The notes below the pieces were generated by a model, which worked only from the letters and a program-made list of their open reading frames with translations, did not search any database and had not been told where the DNA came from. A DNA stretch of 64,000 nt. Source: an uncultured Hyphomonas sp. (GTDB taxonomy: Bacteria > Pseudomonadota > Alphaproteobacteria > Caulobacterales > Hyphomonadaceae). Location: contig NZ_OY782759.1 of NCBI RefSeq assembly GCF_963678195.1, positions 1,984,001 to 2,048,000 of the forward strand, written 5' to 3'. Made by a program: the position numbers and the translations under genes. Each line of letters begins with the position of its first letter. The first letter of the stretch is position 1. Below are positions 25,695 to 35,705 of the stretch, one piece after another.

Positions 25695-27998
25695 TTGTCG
25701 AACCCGTTAAGCCAGCATGCACCCAAAGCGAGTTGGGCCCTTTTCGAAGGGCTCTTCATCATTGCGGCGCTTGTTGCGGTGTTTGCGACCTTCATCACCA
25801 TTGCCGGCGTGAACCCCGACAATCCGACAGCCGGGTCCACGCCGTGGCTGCTGGCGCTGAACCTTGTTCTGATCATCGTTCTCGCAGCGATCGTGATCCG
25901 GGAGTTCCTGGCGATACGCAGCCGTTCGCGTGAGGCGGGAGAGGGACGGCTCGCCCAGCGCTTCGTCATGCTGTTCGGCTTCTCCGCACTGGTGCCGTCC
26001 ATGGTGGTCGCCATTTTCCTTGGCGCGGTGATTACCCGCGGCCTCGATAACTGGTTCGGCGACACGGCCGAAGCGGTCATGGAAAAGAACAAGCAGATCT
26101 TCCAGGACTATGTCGACAATTTCGAATCTTCGTTCGATGTGGATGTGCGGCTTGCGGCCCTCGATGTGGAAACCTTTGCACGCGAAGTGAAGACTTCCAT
26201 GGCTGCCGAAAATGGCGGGCAGGATGTCGACGCCGGCCAGTTCGCGGCGAGCGCGTCTGCGGCGCTGTCTGAAGGTCTTCGCCAGACACTGGCCTACCGG
26301 GAATTCGTGACCATCTCCATCGTTAGCGCGGATGGGCAGGAGATTATTGCCGAAGAAAATGCCGGGACGCCCGTCCGCCTGCGGCCTCCGCCGGATGCTT
26401 TCGAGGAAGCCCGGAAAGGGGAGGTGGCTGCGCGTCTCTACGAGTCACAAGGTGTGGCAACGGCGTTGATGCGGATTTCCGAACCGATCGATGGGTATGT
26501 CTATGTGGCCAAGCCTTTCGATCAGAACCTGTTTGCCATGCTGGGCGACGCCAAGGAGCAGCTGGCGCAATACAACAACGCCAAAGAGCGCAGCGGACGG
26601 CTGCAGACCATTTTTGCGATCGGTTACGCCCAGATCACCGCGCTGATCCTGCTGCTCGCGGGCCGTCTTGGTCTTGAGGCCGCCGGCCGGGTGACCGGCC
26701 CCATCGGGCGGCTGGCATCTGCGGCCCACACCGTGCGTGACGGTGACCTGACCGTCAGGGTGCCTGTCAGCGGCCCGAAAGACGAAGTGTACGCGCTCAG
26801 CCAGTCATTCAACGCCATGACGGAGCAGTTGTCCGAACAGCGCAATGCGCTCATCCGGGCGCGAGAGGATGAAGAGGATCGCCGCCGGTTTGTCGAAACA
26901 CTGCTTGCGGAGGTCAGCGCCGGTGTCATTCGCATGGATGCGGACATGACGGTGACACTCGCCAACAGGTCTGCCGGTGAGCTGCTGGGCACCGACGAGG
27001 TCAAATCCGGTGATGCGCTGGAAGTGGTGGCGCCAGAATTTGAACGCTATGTGCGTGACACGCTGGAGCGCAATTCACCCGTCGATGCCTCTATCGAAAT
27101 CAGCCGGAACAATTCCACGCGCCATATCAGGCTGAAGACGGCGCCGGATCCGGCCGGGGGCTGCGTCCTGACATTTGACGATACGACCCGTCTGATCAAT
27201 GCGCAGCGGCAGATGGCCTGGCGCGATGTGGCAAGACGCATCGCGCATGAAATCCGCAACCCGTTGACGCCGATCATGCTGTCTACGGAACGTTTGCGCC
27301 GCCGCTATGCCAGCAAGATCGATGATCATGATGGCGTGTTTGAAAAATGCATCGACACCATCCTGCGTCAGGTGGGGGATATTGGCCGTATGGTCGAGGA
27401 GTTCTCCAGCTTCGCACGAATGCCGAAGCCGAGCGTCGCGCCGTTTGACATGGAAGAATTGCTGCAGGAGGCGAGCTTCTCCCGCAGCGTGGTCTATCCG
27501 GACATCGATTTCGAATTTGCCAGCGAAGCGTCATCCAAGACCTATTCAGGCGATGAAAGACTGCTCGGGCAGGCGATCGGCAATCTGCTGAAAAATGCTG
27601 CTGAAGCGATTGAGGGCATGCCCGAGGAAACGGACGTGCAGGGTCAGATACGCATGGTGCTCAGCGGCGATGAGCAGGGGCTGGAAATCACGATTGAAGA
27701 CAACGGGCCCGGTTTTCCCGAAGACGTGCGTGAGCGGCTGCTGGAGCCGTATGTGACCACACGGGAAAAGGGCACAGGGCTCGGTCTGGCGATCGTGAAC
27801 CGCATTATTGCAGACCATGGCGGATCCATTTCGCTGCAGAACCGCCTCGACGGCCTGCGCGGTGCGCGGGTACGTATCTGGCTGCCCCCGCATGATCCTG
27901 CCACCAAAACCATACCGGCCGTCAGCGAGGATGGCGCCGGGATCAATCCACATTCTCCACAGACTGTCCGCGTAGAGGAGCCAACGCCATGGCGTTAG
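25695..27998 (+). CDS. ntrY: membrane sensor kinase NtrY
   Basis: NtrY is the membrane-bound kinase partner of NtrX, linked to nitrogen and redox/envelope signals. The 767-residue protein has membrane helices at about 15-37, 52-70, 94-115 and 297-317, a periplasmic sensor region between the last two, a HAMP segment near 330-385, a PAS domain near 395-500, the H-box RRIAHEIRNPLTPIMLSTERL near 515, the N-box IGNLLKNAAEAI and DNGPGFP plus GTGLGLAIVNRI. The start is TTG 25695 with only a weak ribosome site; no better start was seen. It overlaps ntrX by ten bases. Confidence 0.92.
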   Translation: MSNPLSQHAPKASWALFEGLFIIAALVAVFATFITIAGVNPDNPTAGSTPWLLALNLVLIIVLAAIVIREFLAIRSRSREAGEGRLAQRFVMLFGFSALVPSMVVAIFLGAVITRGLDNWFGDTAEAVMEKNKQIFQDYVDNFESSFDVDVRLAALDVETFAREVKTSMAAENGGQDVDAGQFAASASAALSEGLRQTLAYREFVTISIVSADGQEIIAEENAGTPVRLRPPPDAFEEARKGEVAARLYESQGVATALMRISEPIDGYVYVAKPFDQNLFAMLGDAKEQLAQYNNAKERSGRLQTIFAIGYAQITALILLLAGRLGLEAAGRVTGPIGRLASAAHTVRDGDLTVRVPVSGPKDEVYALSQSFNAMTEQLSEQRNALIRAREDEEDRRRFVETLLAEVSAGVIRMDADMTVTLANRSAGELLGTDEVKSGDALEVVAPEFERYVRDTLERNSPVDASIEISRNNSTRHIRLKTAPDPAGGCVLTFDDTTRLINAQRQMAWRDVARRIAHEIRNPLTPIMLSTERLRRRYASKIDDHDGVFEKCIDTILRQVGDIGRMVEEFSSFARMPKPSVAPFDMEELLQEASFSRSVVYPDIDFEFASEASSKTYSGDERLLGQAIGNLLKNAAEAIEGMPEETDVQGQIRMVLSGDEQGLEITIEDNGPGFPEDVRERLLEPYVTTREKGTGLGLAIVNRIIADHGGSISLQNRLDGLRGARVRIWLPPHDPATKTIPAVSEDGAGINPHSPQTVRVEEPTPWR

Positions 27999-29374
27999 AT
28001 ATTCTGGTCGTTGATGATGAGCCTGACATCCGGGAGCTGATTGCCGGCGTTCTCGGCGATGAGGGCTATTCGGTTCGTACCGCCGCAACGGCGGAGGCGG
28101 CGCTGGAAGAGGTCCGTACACGGACACCACGCCTCGTGGTGCTGGATGTGTGGCTGCAGGGCAGCGGCATGGATGGCCTGTCCCTGCTGAAATACCTGAA
28201 GTCGATTGACCCGCTGCTGCCCGTGATCGTGATCAGCGGACACGGCAATATCGAGACGGCGGTCGCCGCCATTAGGCGCGGTGCTTATGACTTTATCGAG
28301 AAGCCGTTCAAAACCGACCGCCTGCTGCACCTGATCGACCGGGCCATCGAGTCGGCCGCGCTGAAATACGAAAACGCAGCGCTGCGGAACCGCGCCGGAG
28401 ACGATGAGCGCTGGATCGGGGACAGCCATGCAGCGGCAAATTTGCGGAGCTCCATCGAGAAGGTGGCGCCGACCAATTCACGCGTGATGATTACCGGGCC
28501 GGCAGGCGTCGGGAAGGAACTGGCCGCCCGCTTGATCCATCGCAATTCCTTGCGGGCGAACGGACCGTTCATCGTCGTGAACGCGGCAACGATCGCGCCG
28601 GACCAGATGGAGATTGCGCTCTTCGGTGAGGAAGATGCCCATGGCCGGACAACGCGTATCGGTCTGTTCGAAAAGGCCCACCTCGGGACGCTCCTCCTTG
28701 ACGAAGTCGCGGACATGCCGCCGGGCACACAGAGCAAGATACTCCGTGTTCTTACCGAGCAGCGCTTCCAGCGTGTCGGTGGCCGGTCGGACGTCAATGT
28801 AGATGTCCGGGTCATGTCCGCCACGACCAAGGACCTGAAAAAGGAGATCGAGGAATCCCGCTTCCGCGAAGACCTCTATTACCGCCTGAACGTCGTGCCG
28901 CTGAGGGTTCCATCGCTCGCAGAGCGCCGGGACGATATTGCCGATCTCGTGACCTATTTCATTGAGCGGATCGCCGATTCCTCTGGCCTGACGCCTAGAA
29001 CCTTCTCCCAGGAGGCCATGGCTGTCCTGCAGTCGATGGACTGGCCGGGGAATATCCGGCAATTGCGCAATGTCGTGGAACGGATCCTGATCCTGTCGCC
29101 GTCGGACTCCAACCGGCCCGTCAGCGTCGATGAATTGCCCCGGGATGTCGGCAGCAATGTGCAGAATTCTAAAGCCGGGTCAGCAGACCTGGTCGGCCTG
29201 TCCCTTCGTGATGCGCGCGAGCAGTTTGAGCGCGAATATCTGGCACTGCAGATCACGCGGTTTAACGGGAACATTTCCCGGACGGCTGAATTCATTGGAA
29301 TGGAGCGCTCTGCACTCCATAGAAAATTAAAGGCTTTGGGCGTAGCGTCCGGGGCGAGTCGTCAAGACAGCTGA
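27989..29374 (+). CDS. ntrX: response regulator NtrX, without GAFTGA
   Basis: NtrX is the NtrC-family partner of NtrY. Receiver Asp53 is in VVLDVWLQ, Walker A is GPAGVGKE (170-177), the LFG at 211-213 is followed by EEDAHGRTTRIGLFEKA with no GAFTGA, and HLGTLLLDEVADMP is the Walker B region; a Fis-type helix-turn-helix closes the protein (FIGMERSALHRKLKALG). Absence of GAFTGA is common for alphaproteobacterial NtrX and implies sigma-54-independent action. GAGGAG precedes the ATG inside the end of ntrY. Confidence 0.92.
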   Translation: MALDILVVDDEPDIRELIAGVLGDEGYSVRTAATAEAALEEVRTRTPRLVVLDVWLQGSGMDGLSLLKYLKSIDPLLPVIVISGHGNIETAVAAIRRGAYDFIEKPFKTDRLLHLIDRAIESAALKYENAALRNRAGDDERWIGDSHAAANLRSSIEKVAPTNSRVMITGPAGVGKELAARLIHRNSLRANGPFIVVNAATIAPDQMEIALFGEEDAHGRTTRIGLFEKAHLGTLLLDEVADMPPGTQSKILRVLTEQRFQRVGGRSDVNVDVRVMSATTKDLKKEIEESRFREDLYYRLNVVPLRVPSLAERRDDIADLVTYFIERIADSSGLTPRTFSQEAMAVLQSMDWPGNIRQLRNVVERILILSPSDSNRPVSVDELPRDVGSNVQNSKAGSADLVGLSLRDAREQFEREYLALQITRFNGNISRTAEFIGMERSALHRKLKALGVASGASRQDS

Positions 29375-29394
29375 TGTCGGCGGAAGGCTGAGAA

Positions 29395-30768
29395 ATGCGC
29401 GTTCTTATCTGCGGGGCTGGCCGGGTCGGACACGGTATCGCGCGGCGTCTCGCGCGTGAAAAGCACGATATTACCATCATCGACGAGGATCAGGACCTGG
29501 TCGACCAGGTTTCGACTGACCTCGATGTGCGCGGCTACACGGGGCATGCGGCGCATCCGGATGTGCTGAAACGGGCAGGTGCGGCAGACTGCGAAATGAT
29601 CATCGCTGTGACGCATTTCGACGAAATCAACATGGTGATCTGCCAGATCGCCCACACGCTCTTTTCCGTACCGTTCAAGATCGCCCGTGTGCGCGACCAG
29701 TCCTATATCGATCCGGCCTGGAAGAATATTTTCTCCCGCGAGGGGCTGCCGATCGACATGGTGATCTCGCCGGAAGTCGAAGTAGGCGAGGCCATTCTTC
29801 AGCGGCTGCGGACGCCGGGGGCGATTATGTCCGCGACGTTCGGCCGGGGCAAAGTGCGTTTGCTCGGGCTGGAGATTTCGGACAACAACCCGTTGCTGGA
29901 CACGGCCGTCGATCAGATCCGCGGCCTGTTCCCGGACCTTTCGGCACGGATTATCGGCATCGGAACTGGCGACTCCGTGCGGGCACCTAAGGGCAGTGAC
30001 GTCCTGAAACCGGGGGACCGCGCCTATATTGCCGTGCTGGATTCCCACGCGGAGCGGCTGACCTCGATCTTTAACCGGAACGTGGAACGCTCCGATCATA
30101 TTGTGATCGTCGGTGGCGGGAATGTCGGGCTCTACGTGGCGCAGACGCTGGAGCGGGAAAGCAACAAGCGGATTCGCCTCATCGAAAACGACCCGGACCG
30201 GGCGAATACCGCGGTCGCAGGCGTCAAACGCTCCATCGTCATTCAGGGCGACGGGCTCAATCCGGATATTCTGACCGAGGCTGGCGCTTCAAAGGCGGAT
30301 TTCGTTGTCGCCATCACCAATGACGACAAAACCAACCTCCTGATTTCCAACCTGGCAAAGCGCGCCGGTGCAAAGCGGACGCTGGCGCTGGTGAATGCCA
30401 CGGAGCTGGCAGGTCTTGCGCATGACATGCGGGTGGATGCCGTACTCGATCCGCGCGCGCTGACCGTCTCGCAGATCCTCTTGCGGATGCGCCGCGGCCG
30501 GATTCTCGGACTGCAATCCCTGGAAGACGGACAGGCTGAAGTGGCTGAGGGCGTCACGCTGGAATCGTCATCGCTGATCGGAAAGCCAACAGGCTATGAT
30601 GACCTGCCGGATGGTATCACGGCAGCGGCCATTGTGCGCGGTGATGAGGTCATCATGGCAGGACCGGAAACGATTGTCCGCACCGAAGACCGTCTGATCG
30701 TTTTCTACGAGGAGGAACTGGTCCGCAAAGTGGAGAAATTCTTCCGCGTCAGTCCGGACTTCTTCTAG
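29395..30768 (+). CDS. trkA: Trk potassium uptake regulatory subunit TrkA
   Basis: TrkA is the cytoplasmic NAD(H)-gated ring subunit of the Trk K+ channel. The 457 residues form two RCK/KTN repeats: nucleotide-binding ICGAGRVGHGIARRLA at the N-terminus and IVIVGGGNVGLYVAQTLE near 236-253, each followed by a TrkA-C domain. GGAAGG precedes ATG 29395. It follows ntrX after 20 bp, an arrangement conserved in alphaproteobacteria, and its membrane partner trkH is immediately downstream. Confidence 0.95.
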   Translation: MRVLICGAGRVGHGIARRLAREKHDITIIDEDQDLVDQVSTDLDVRGYTGHAAHPDVLKRAGAADCEMIIAVTHFDEINMVICQIAHTLFSVPFKIARVRDQSYIDPAWKNIFSREGLPIDMVISPEVEVGEAILQRLRTPGAIMSATFGRGKVRLLGLEISDNNPLLDTAVDQIRGLFPDLSARIIGIGTGDSVRAPKGSDVLKPGDRAYIAVLDSHAERLTSIFNRNVERSDHIVIVGGGNVGLYVAQTLERESNKRIRLIENDPDRANTAVAGVKRSIVIQGDGLNPDILTEAGASKADFVVAITNDDKTNLLISNLAKRAGAKRTLALVNATELAGLAHDMRVDAVLDPRALTVSQILLRMRRGRILGLQSLEDGQAEVAEGVTLESSSLIGKPTGYDDLPDGITAAAIVRGDEVIMAGPETIVRTEDRLIVFYEEELVRKVEKFFRVSPDFF

Positions 30769-30772
30769 GCAC

Positions 30773-32179
30773 ATGAATTACGCGTCCGTCGTCCGCATCC
30801 TGGCCCTGGTGATGCTGATCCTTGCGGGCTCCAGCGTGCCGGCAATCCTGACAGCTCTGGCCTATGGTGAGAACGAACAGGTTTTTGCCTTTCTTGCCAT
30901 GGTGCTGGGGATCAGCGTTATCAGTACCAGCATTCTGTTCCTGACTCCCAAGCCCAGCCAGAAGGCGCGTCCGTCCGATGCGCTCGGGCTAGTGATCCTT
31001 TGGTGGTTCCTCGCGCCTGTCGCGGCCTGTCTGCCGTTCGTCGTCGGCGTCCAGAATGCATCGCTGCTGCAGGCCATCCATGAGGCCACGGCCTGCCTGA
31101 CGACAACTGGCCAGTCGGTCATCGCGGTTGAGGGCAATCTATGGCCGGCCAGCCTTATCGTCTGGCGTGGAACGCTGCACCTGCTGGGTGCGTCGGCGTC
31201 GATTATTGTCGCCGCCAGCGTCCTTGCCGCGCTGAACCTCGGCGGCCCGGGGATTCATCGCAGCGAGCTTTTTGTCATGCCGGAAACGAGCTTCTTCGAT
31301 GCAGTCCCGAAGGTCGCGCGTTCGGTCATCCTCATCATGGTCGTGTCCATCACTCTGACCGTTCTGGCGCTGGAGCTGGCCAGTGTTTCCCCCGGGCGGG
31401 CCATGTCCGATGCAGTCAGCGTCTGGACCACCGGCCTTGTGGATCCGGCGCCTTATGGCCGGGCAAATGCGGGGGCTGTGGCCGATGTGATCCTGGCGAT
31501 CGGACTGGTGGGCGGCGCGCTGGGGCTCGCGATCGCGCTTCCGCTCAGGGAACGGCGTTTCCTCAAGGCGCTGACGGACCCTGAATTGCGCGTTTTCGTC
31601 GTGTTGGTGCTGATCTTCACCGCCATGGCCGTCTTCTCCGGACTGAAAGTGATTGAGTCCCTCGGCTGGTCGATTTCCGCACTGGCCACGTCAGGCCTGC
31701 CTCTGGGCAGCTCGGACACCTGGGACAAAGTGCCCCTGCCTGTGTTTGTGTTGCCGGCACTGATCGGCGGATCTGCGCTTTCGGCCGCAGGTGGCGTGAA
31801 GATCGCGCGGCTGATCGTCCTGTCCCGGCGCGCCGGGATGGAGTTCCGGCAGCTGGGCTATCGCCGGTCGGTTCTGGGATTTCAGTTCCGGGACCGTGAG
31901 ATGAACGAGCGGAGCGTGATCGGCGTCTGGGTTTACCTGATCGCCTATATCCTCAGCGTTTTCCTTGTGATGCTGGGATTTACCTTCACCGGCATTCCTT
32001 TTGAATCTTCCATCCGGCTGGCCATCGGATGCCTGACCAATTCCGGCGGCCTGGTTATCGGCCATGTCGCGCAGCTGGATCACGCTGCCTCGATTTTAGC
32101 CATTTTCTCCATGCTGCTGGGCAGGTTGGAGATTTTGGCGATCATTCCTGCAATTTCTGTCAGTTTCTGGCGGGGGTAG
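30773..32179 (+). CDS. trkH: Trk potassium channel membrane subunit TrkH
   Basis: This 468-residue polytopic protein has the four pore-loop repeats of the Trk/Ktr superfamily. The first filter is in ATACLTTTGQSV near 103-114, a later one in ALSAAGGVKIARL, and the fourth in GCLTNSGGLVIGH followed by SMLLGRLEILAI, typical of TrkH/KtrB termini. It conducts K+ with TrkA. The start is four bases after the trkA stop, so the two subunits are cotranslated. Confidence 0.93.
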   Translation: MNYASVVRILALVMLILAGSSVPAILTALAYGENEQVFAFLAMVLGISVISTSILFLTPKPSQKARPSDALGLVILWWFLAPVAACLPFVVGVQNASLLQAIHEATACLTTTGQSVIAVEGNLWPASLIVWRGTLHLLGASASIIVAASVLAALNLGGPGIHRSELFVMPETSFFDAVPKVARSVILIMVVSITLTVLALELASVSPGRAMSDAVSVWTTGLVDPAPYGRANAGAVADVILAIGLVGGALGLAIALPLRERRFLKALTDPELRVFVVLVLIFTAMAVFSGLKVIESLGWSISALATSGLPLGSSDTWDKVPLPVFVLPALIGGSALSAAGGVKIARLIVLSRRAGMEFRQLGYRRSVLGFQFRDREMNERSVIGVWVYLIAYILSVFLVMLGFTFTGIPFESSIRLAIGCLTNSGGLVIGHVAQLDHAASILAIFSMLLGRLEILAIIPAISVSFWRG

Positions 32180-32256
32180 ATGGGGTTGGCCCTTGCTTAA
32201 GCCCCTCAATCCAGTTAGCCCGCGATCATAACAAGAACAACAGGAATTAACCTGCT

Positions 32257-32505
32257 ATGTCGGCTGATAAAAAACAGAACCTTCAGGATGCCTTTCTGAA
32301 TGCGGTGCGCAAATCGCGTACGCCACTGACGGTGTTTCTCGTGAATGGTGTGAAGCTGCAGGGCGTAGTGACCTGGTTTGACAACTTTTGTGTGTTGCTG
32401 CGGGGCGATGGTCGTCCGCCGCAGCTGGTGTACAAGCATGCCATTTCCACGATCGCGCCAAGCGCCCCCGTCCAGCTCTTCGACGAAGAGATTGACAAGG
32501 AATAG
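32257..32505 (+). CDS. hfq: RNA chaperone Hfq
   Basis: Hfq forms a hexameric ring that promotes sRNA-mRNA pairing. The 82-residue protein has the Sm1 motif ([22 protein letters not shown]) and the Sm2 motif with [10 protein letters not shown]. The short acidic C-terminal tail is typical of alphaproteobacterial Hfq. AGGAA precedes the ATG. The hfq-hflX pairing is conserved. Confidence 0.97.
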   Translation: MSADKKQNLQDAFLNAVRKSRTPLTVFLVNGVKLQGVVTWFDNFCVLLRGDGRPPQLVYKHAISTIAPSAPVQLFDEEIDKE

Positions 32506-32511
32506 GGCTTT

Positions 32512-33837
32512 TTGAGCGACAAGCTTATTGATCGCCTTCCTGCGCCGGAAATTGCCGGGGCCATCATTCCCTGGTTCTCGCCAGCCAATCGACCTACGGC
32601 AGACAGGCTGGAGGAAACCTCCGGTCTGATTGAAGCCTTGGGGTGCGAGTTGGCATTCCTGCGGCCCGAACATGTGCGGCAGGTCAATTCGGCCCAGCTG
32701 ATTTCCGGCGGCATTCTGAACCGGCTTGCTGAGGACCTTGAAGCGGCAAACTGCACGCTGGTCGTGATCGATGGCGCGCTGACGCCCGTCCAGCAGCGCA
32801 ACCTCGAAAAGAAGCTCGGCGTGAAGGTGATCGACCGGACCGGGCTGATCCTTGAAATCTTCGGACTGCGGGCCCGCACCAAGGAAGGGCGGTTGCAGGT
32901 TGAGCTTGCGCGGCTGCTCTATGAGCGCTCCCGTCTTGTGCGGACATGGACCCACCTGGAGCGCCAGCGCGGTGGCGGCGGGTTCCTGTCCGGGCCGGGG
33001 GAGAGCCAGCTTGAAGCCGACCGCCGGATGCTCGACGACAAGATCGTCCGCCTCAAGGCAGATCTGGACGATGTACGCCGCACACGCGCTGTGCAGCGCG
33101 CCGGGCGCCAGCGCACAGGCAAGCCGGTGGTCGCGCTCGTGGGCTATACGAATGCCGGCAAGTCGACGCTCTTCAATCGCCTCACAGGGGCAGACGTCTT
33201 CGCCAAGGACATGCCCTTTGCAACCCTGGACCCGACAATCCGCCGGCTGGACCTGCCGACATTGGGCGAGGCAGCGCTGATCGACACGGTCGGCTTTATC
33301 ACCGACCTTCCGACACACCTGATCGACAGCTTTCAGGCGACGCTGGAAGAGGCGATGCAGGCCGACCTGCTGGTCCATGTAAGGGACCGCTCCAGTCCGG
33401 CCGATCTGGAGCAGGCTGAGGATGTGCTGCGCGTTCTGGGGCGCCTTGAGCAGGAAACCGGGCTGCCTCTGCCGCCGATGATCGAAGCCTGGAACAAGGC
33501 GGATCTGCTGTCACCGGAACGGGCCGAGGCGCTGGAGATCGCGGCGTTGAACCAGGACGGTTATCCCGCAGTCCTGCTGTCGGCGGTAACCGGCCGTGGG
33601 ATGGATGAGCTGCTGGCCGCAATTGAGCGCGGGTTGCTGATGAGTGCAGCTGAAGTGCGAATGGTCCTCAAGCCGGAGCATGGCCGGGCGCGGGCCTGGC
33701 TGCACCGCAACGGCGAAGTGTTGAGCGAAGAGATCCAGGACAATGGCGCATCGCTGATGCGTGTCCGCCTGAAGTCTGACCGTCTGGGGCAATTCCGGGC
33801 CGAGTTCCCGGAGATCGAAACAGAGGTAGCGGACTAG
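32512..33837 (+). CDS. hflX: ribosome-associated GTPase HflX
   Basis: HflX binds the 50S subunit and splits stalled ribosomes. The 441-residue protein has the N-terminal HflX domain (around 15-190, with GPGESQLEADRRML), then a TRAFAC GTPase domain with G1 GYTNAGKS, G3 DTVGFI and G4 NKAD. The start is TTG 32512, six bases after the hfq stop, with AGGG just upstream. Its TAG shares CTAG with the mazG stop. Confidence 0.94.
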   Translation: MSDKLIDRLPAPEIAGAIIPWFSPANRPTADRLEETSGLIEALGCELAFLRPEHVRQVNSAQLISGGILNRLAEDLEAANCTLVVIDGALTPVQQRNLEKKLGVKVIDRTGLILEIFGLRARTKEGRLQVELARLLYERSRLVRTWTHLERQRGGGGFLSGPGESQLEADRRMLDDKIVRLKADLDDVRRTRAVQRAGRQRTGKPVVALVGYTNAGKSTLFNRLTGADVFAKDMPFATLDPTIRRLDLPTLGEAALIDTVGFITDLPTHLIDSFQATLEEAMQADLLVHVRDRSSPADLEQAEDVLRVLGRLEQETGLPLPPMIEAWNKADLLSPERAEALEIAALNQDGYPAVLLSAVTGRGMDELLAAIERGLLMSAAEVRMVLKPEHGRARAWLHRNGEVLSEEIQDNGASLMRVRLKSDRLGQFRAEFPEIETEVAD

Positions 33838-34667
33838 CCACTCACTTCGGTCTTCTTGACCGCCTGCCAGAGGCTTTCCTGCGTATCGAGGTCAAGCTGG
33901 TCGAATTCCTGACCGCGCTGGCCGGCGAGCTGTTCCATCGCGCGAAAACGGCGTTCGAACTTGGCATTGGCCTGACGCAAAGCCACTTCGGGATCGATGC
34001 TGAGGCGGCGGGCCAGGTTTGCGACAACGAAGAGCAGATCCCCGATCTCATCCTGAACTGCCTCAGCATCTCCTGAAGCGATGGCGTCCTTCACTTCGGC
34101 CGTTTCTTCGTCCAGCTTTTCGAATATCTGGTCCGCTTCAGTCCAGTCGAAACCGGTGCGGGCAGCGCGTTTCTGAAGCTTCTCTGCGCGCAGCAGGGCA
34201 GGTAGCGACAGGGCCACGCCGTCCAGCGCGCTCACTGGCGCCTTACCCTGTGTCTTCGCTTCGCGTTCCTTTGCTTTGACGACTTCCCAGGCAACGATCT
34301 GATCATCAGAGGAGCGGTCATCTGCCGCTTCGAAAACGTGCGGATGGCGGCGGATCATTTTCTCATTGATCGCCGCCGCCACATCAGCGGCTTCAAACGC
34401 GCCTTCCTCGGCCGCCATCCGGCTGTGGAAGGCGACCTGAAACAGAAGATCGCCCAGTTCTTCCCGGAGTTCGCCCTTGTCGCCGCGTTCAATCGCGTCA
34501 GCCACTTCATAGGCTTCCTCGATCGTGTATGGGGCAATCGTGTGGAAGGTCTGCTCCAGGTCCCAGGGGCAGCCGCCATCGGGATCGCGCAGCCGGTCCA
34601 TGATCTCCAGCAGCCGCACGAATTCATCGGCTGCGCGTTGATGGCGGGATGTGTCTGAGTGATCCAT
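33834..34667 (-). CDS. mazG: nucleoside triphosphate pyrophosphohydrolase MazG
   Basis: MazG hydrolyses (d)NTPs to monophosphates, clearing aberrant nucleotides and possibly tuning ppGpp. The 277-residue protein has two all-alpha MazG folds, each with the EEx(n)ExxD-type motif: EEAYEVADAIERGD with EELGDLLFQV in the first, and DEETAEVKDAI with DEIGDLLFVVANLARRL in the second. The ATG at 34667 gives the normal N-terminus; the frame remains open for 158 more codons upstream, antisense to dgoK, but that part is not MazG-like. It converges on hflX. Confidence 0.93.
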   Translation of the reverse strand: MDHSDTSRHQRAADEFVRLLEIMDRLRDPDGGCPWDLEQTFHTIAPYTIEEAYEVADAIERGDKGELREELGDLLFQVAFHSRMAAEEGAFEAADVAAAINEKMIRRHPHVFEAADDRSSDDQIVAWEVVKAKEREAKTQGKAPVSALDGVALSLPALLRAEKLQKRAARTGFDWTEADQIFEKLDEETAEVKDAIASGDAEAVQDEIGDLLFVVANLARRLSIDPEVALRQANAKFERRFRAMEQLAGQRGQEFDQLDLDTQESLWQAVKKTEVSG

Positions 34668-34832
34668 GACGCGGGTCCTGATCGATACGGTCTGGGCGGT
34701 GAAGCTCTTTTGGGGTTTGCGGTTGCACGTGACACATACCGGAATGGATTGACTTTCCCCGCGGTGCAAGAGACGTGAAAGCATGCGACCTGTAATCTCT
34801 ACAACTCTCGAACGAATGACGGGACGCCGCTC

Positions 34833-35705
34833 ATGAAAGACCGCACGATCCTTATCGGCATCGACTGGGGTGCTTCCACGTTCCGGGCCTGGGCCTTCGA
34901 TGAAGAAGGCGATGTCATTGGCGGGACTTCTGTCCCGGACGGCATTCTGACGCATTCGGGCGATGCGATGGGCCGCCTGACATTTCATATCAATGAGTGG
35001 CTGAGCGAGTGGCCTGAAGTCCCGATCATTGCCTGTGGAGGTGTTGGCGGCGCTCAGGGAATCCATCGCACGGATTACCTGCCAGTCCCGATGTTGATTT
35101 CCGACCTGCCCAAGCATCTGGTGGAAGTGAATGGCATCCACATCGTGCCTGGACTGAAGCAGGTGTCTCCCCCCGATGTGATGCGCGGAGAAGAGACGCA
35201 GCTATTCGCGCTCGATGATTCTGTTGGCGCCGTGTGCATTCCAGGCACCTACACAAAGCATGTCAATTTCGAGCATGGGCGGATCCTTGGCTTCACCTCA
35301 GAGGTGACCGGGGAGATGAGGGCTCTGCTATTGGCCAATGGCGGCCTGAAGACGCCTGAGGGCGTCGAGCAGGAATTCGATGAAGCCGTGTTCCGGGAAT
35401 GGGTGGAGTATTCGCTGGATCCCGATGACGCGGCCTCTCCGTTTGCTGTCCGTGCAGCCCGCAAGACGGGCGTTTTGGATCCGAAGCACCATGAGACGGC
35501 CCTGACAGGTCTCCTGATCGGGGCGGACATCGCGGCACATTACGACCCCGGGGACGAGCTGACCCTGGTCGCGGACGGCGCGATTCTCGAATCCTACCGG
35601 ATTGCGCTGGAGGCGCTGGGGGCAGACTTCGATGAATGCTCGGCGGAAGAAGCGACGCAGGATGGCCTGTTCGAGCTGGCGGAAGAGGCAGGGCTGATCG
35701 GATGA
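34833..35705 (+). CDS. dgoK: 2-dehydro-3-deoxygalactonokinase
   Basis: DgoK phosphorylates 2-keto-3-deoxygalactonate in the De Ley-Doudoroff galactose pathway. The 290-residue sequence begins with GIDWGASTFRAWAFDEEG, a phosphate-binding motif of the family, and continues with IACGGVGGAQG, RGEETQLFAL and PGTYTKHVNFEHG. It overlaps the lactonase gene by ATGA-type coupling. The KDPGal aldolase and galactose dehydrogenase are not in the window, so the pathway is only partly represented here. Confidence 0.87.
   Translation: MKDRTILIGIDWGASTFRAWAFDEEGDVIGGTSVPDGILTHSGDAMGRLTFHINEWLSEWPEVPIIACGGVGGAQGIHRTDYLPVPMLISDLPKHLVEVNGIHIVPGLKQVSPPDVMRGEETQLFALDDSVGAVCIPGTYTKHVNFEHGRILGFTSEVTGEMRALLLANGGLKTPEGVEQEFDEAVFREWVEYSLDPDDAASPFAVRAARKTGVLDPKHHETALTGLLIGADIAAHYDPGDELTLVADGAILESYRIALEALGADFDECSAEEATQDGLFELAEEAGLIG

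Noticed and set aside
32215-33378. 387-codon frame antisense to hfq and hflX
   Set aside because: It spans two well-defined genes and their boundary, which a real gene is unlikely to do.
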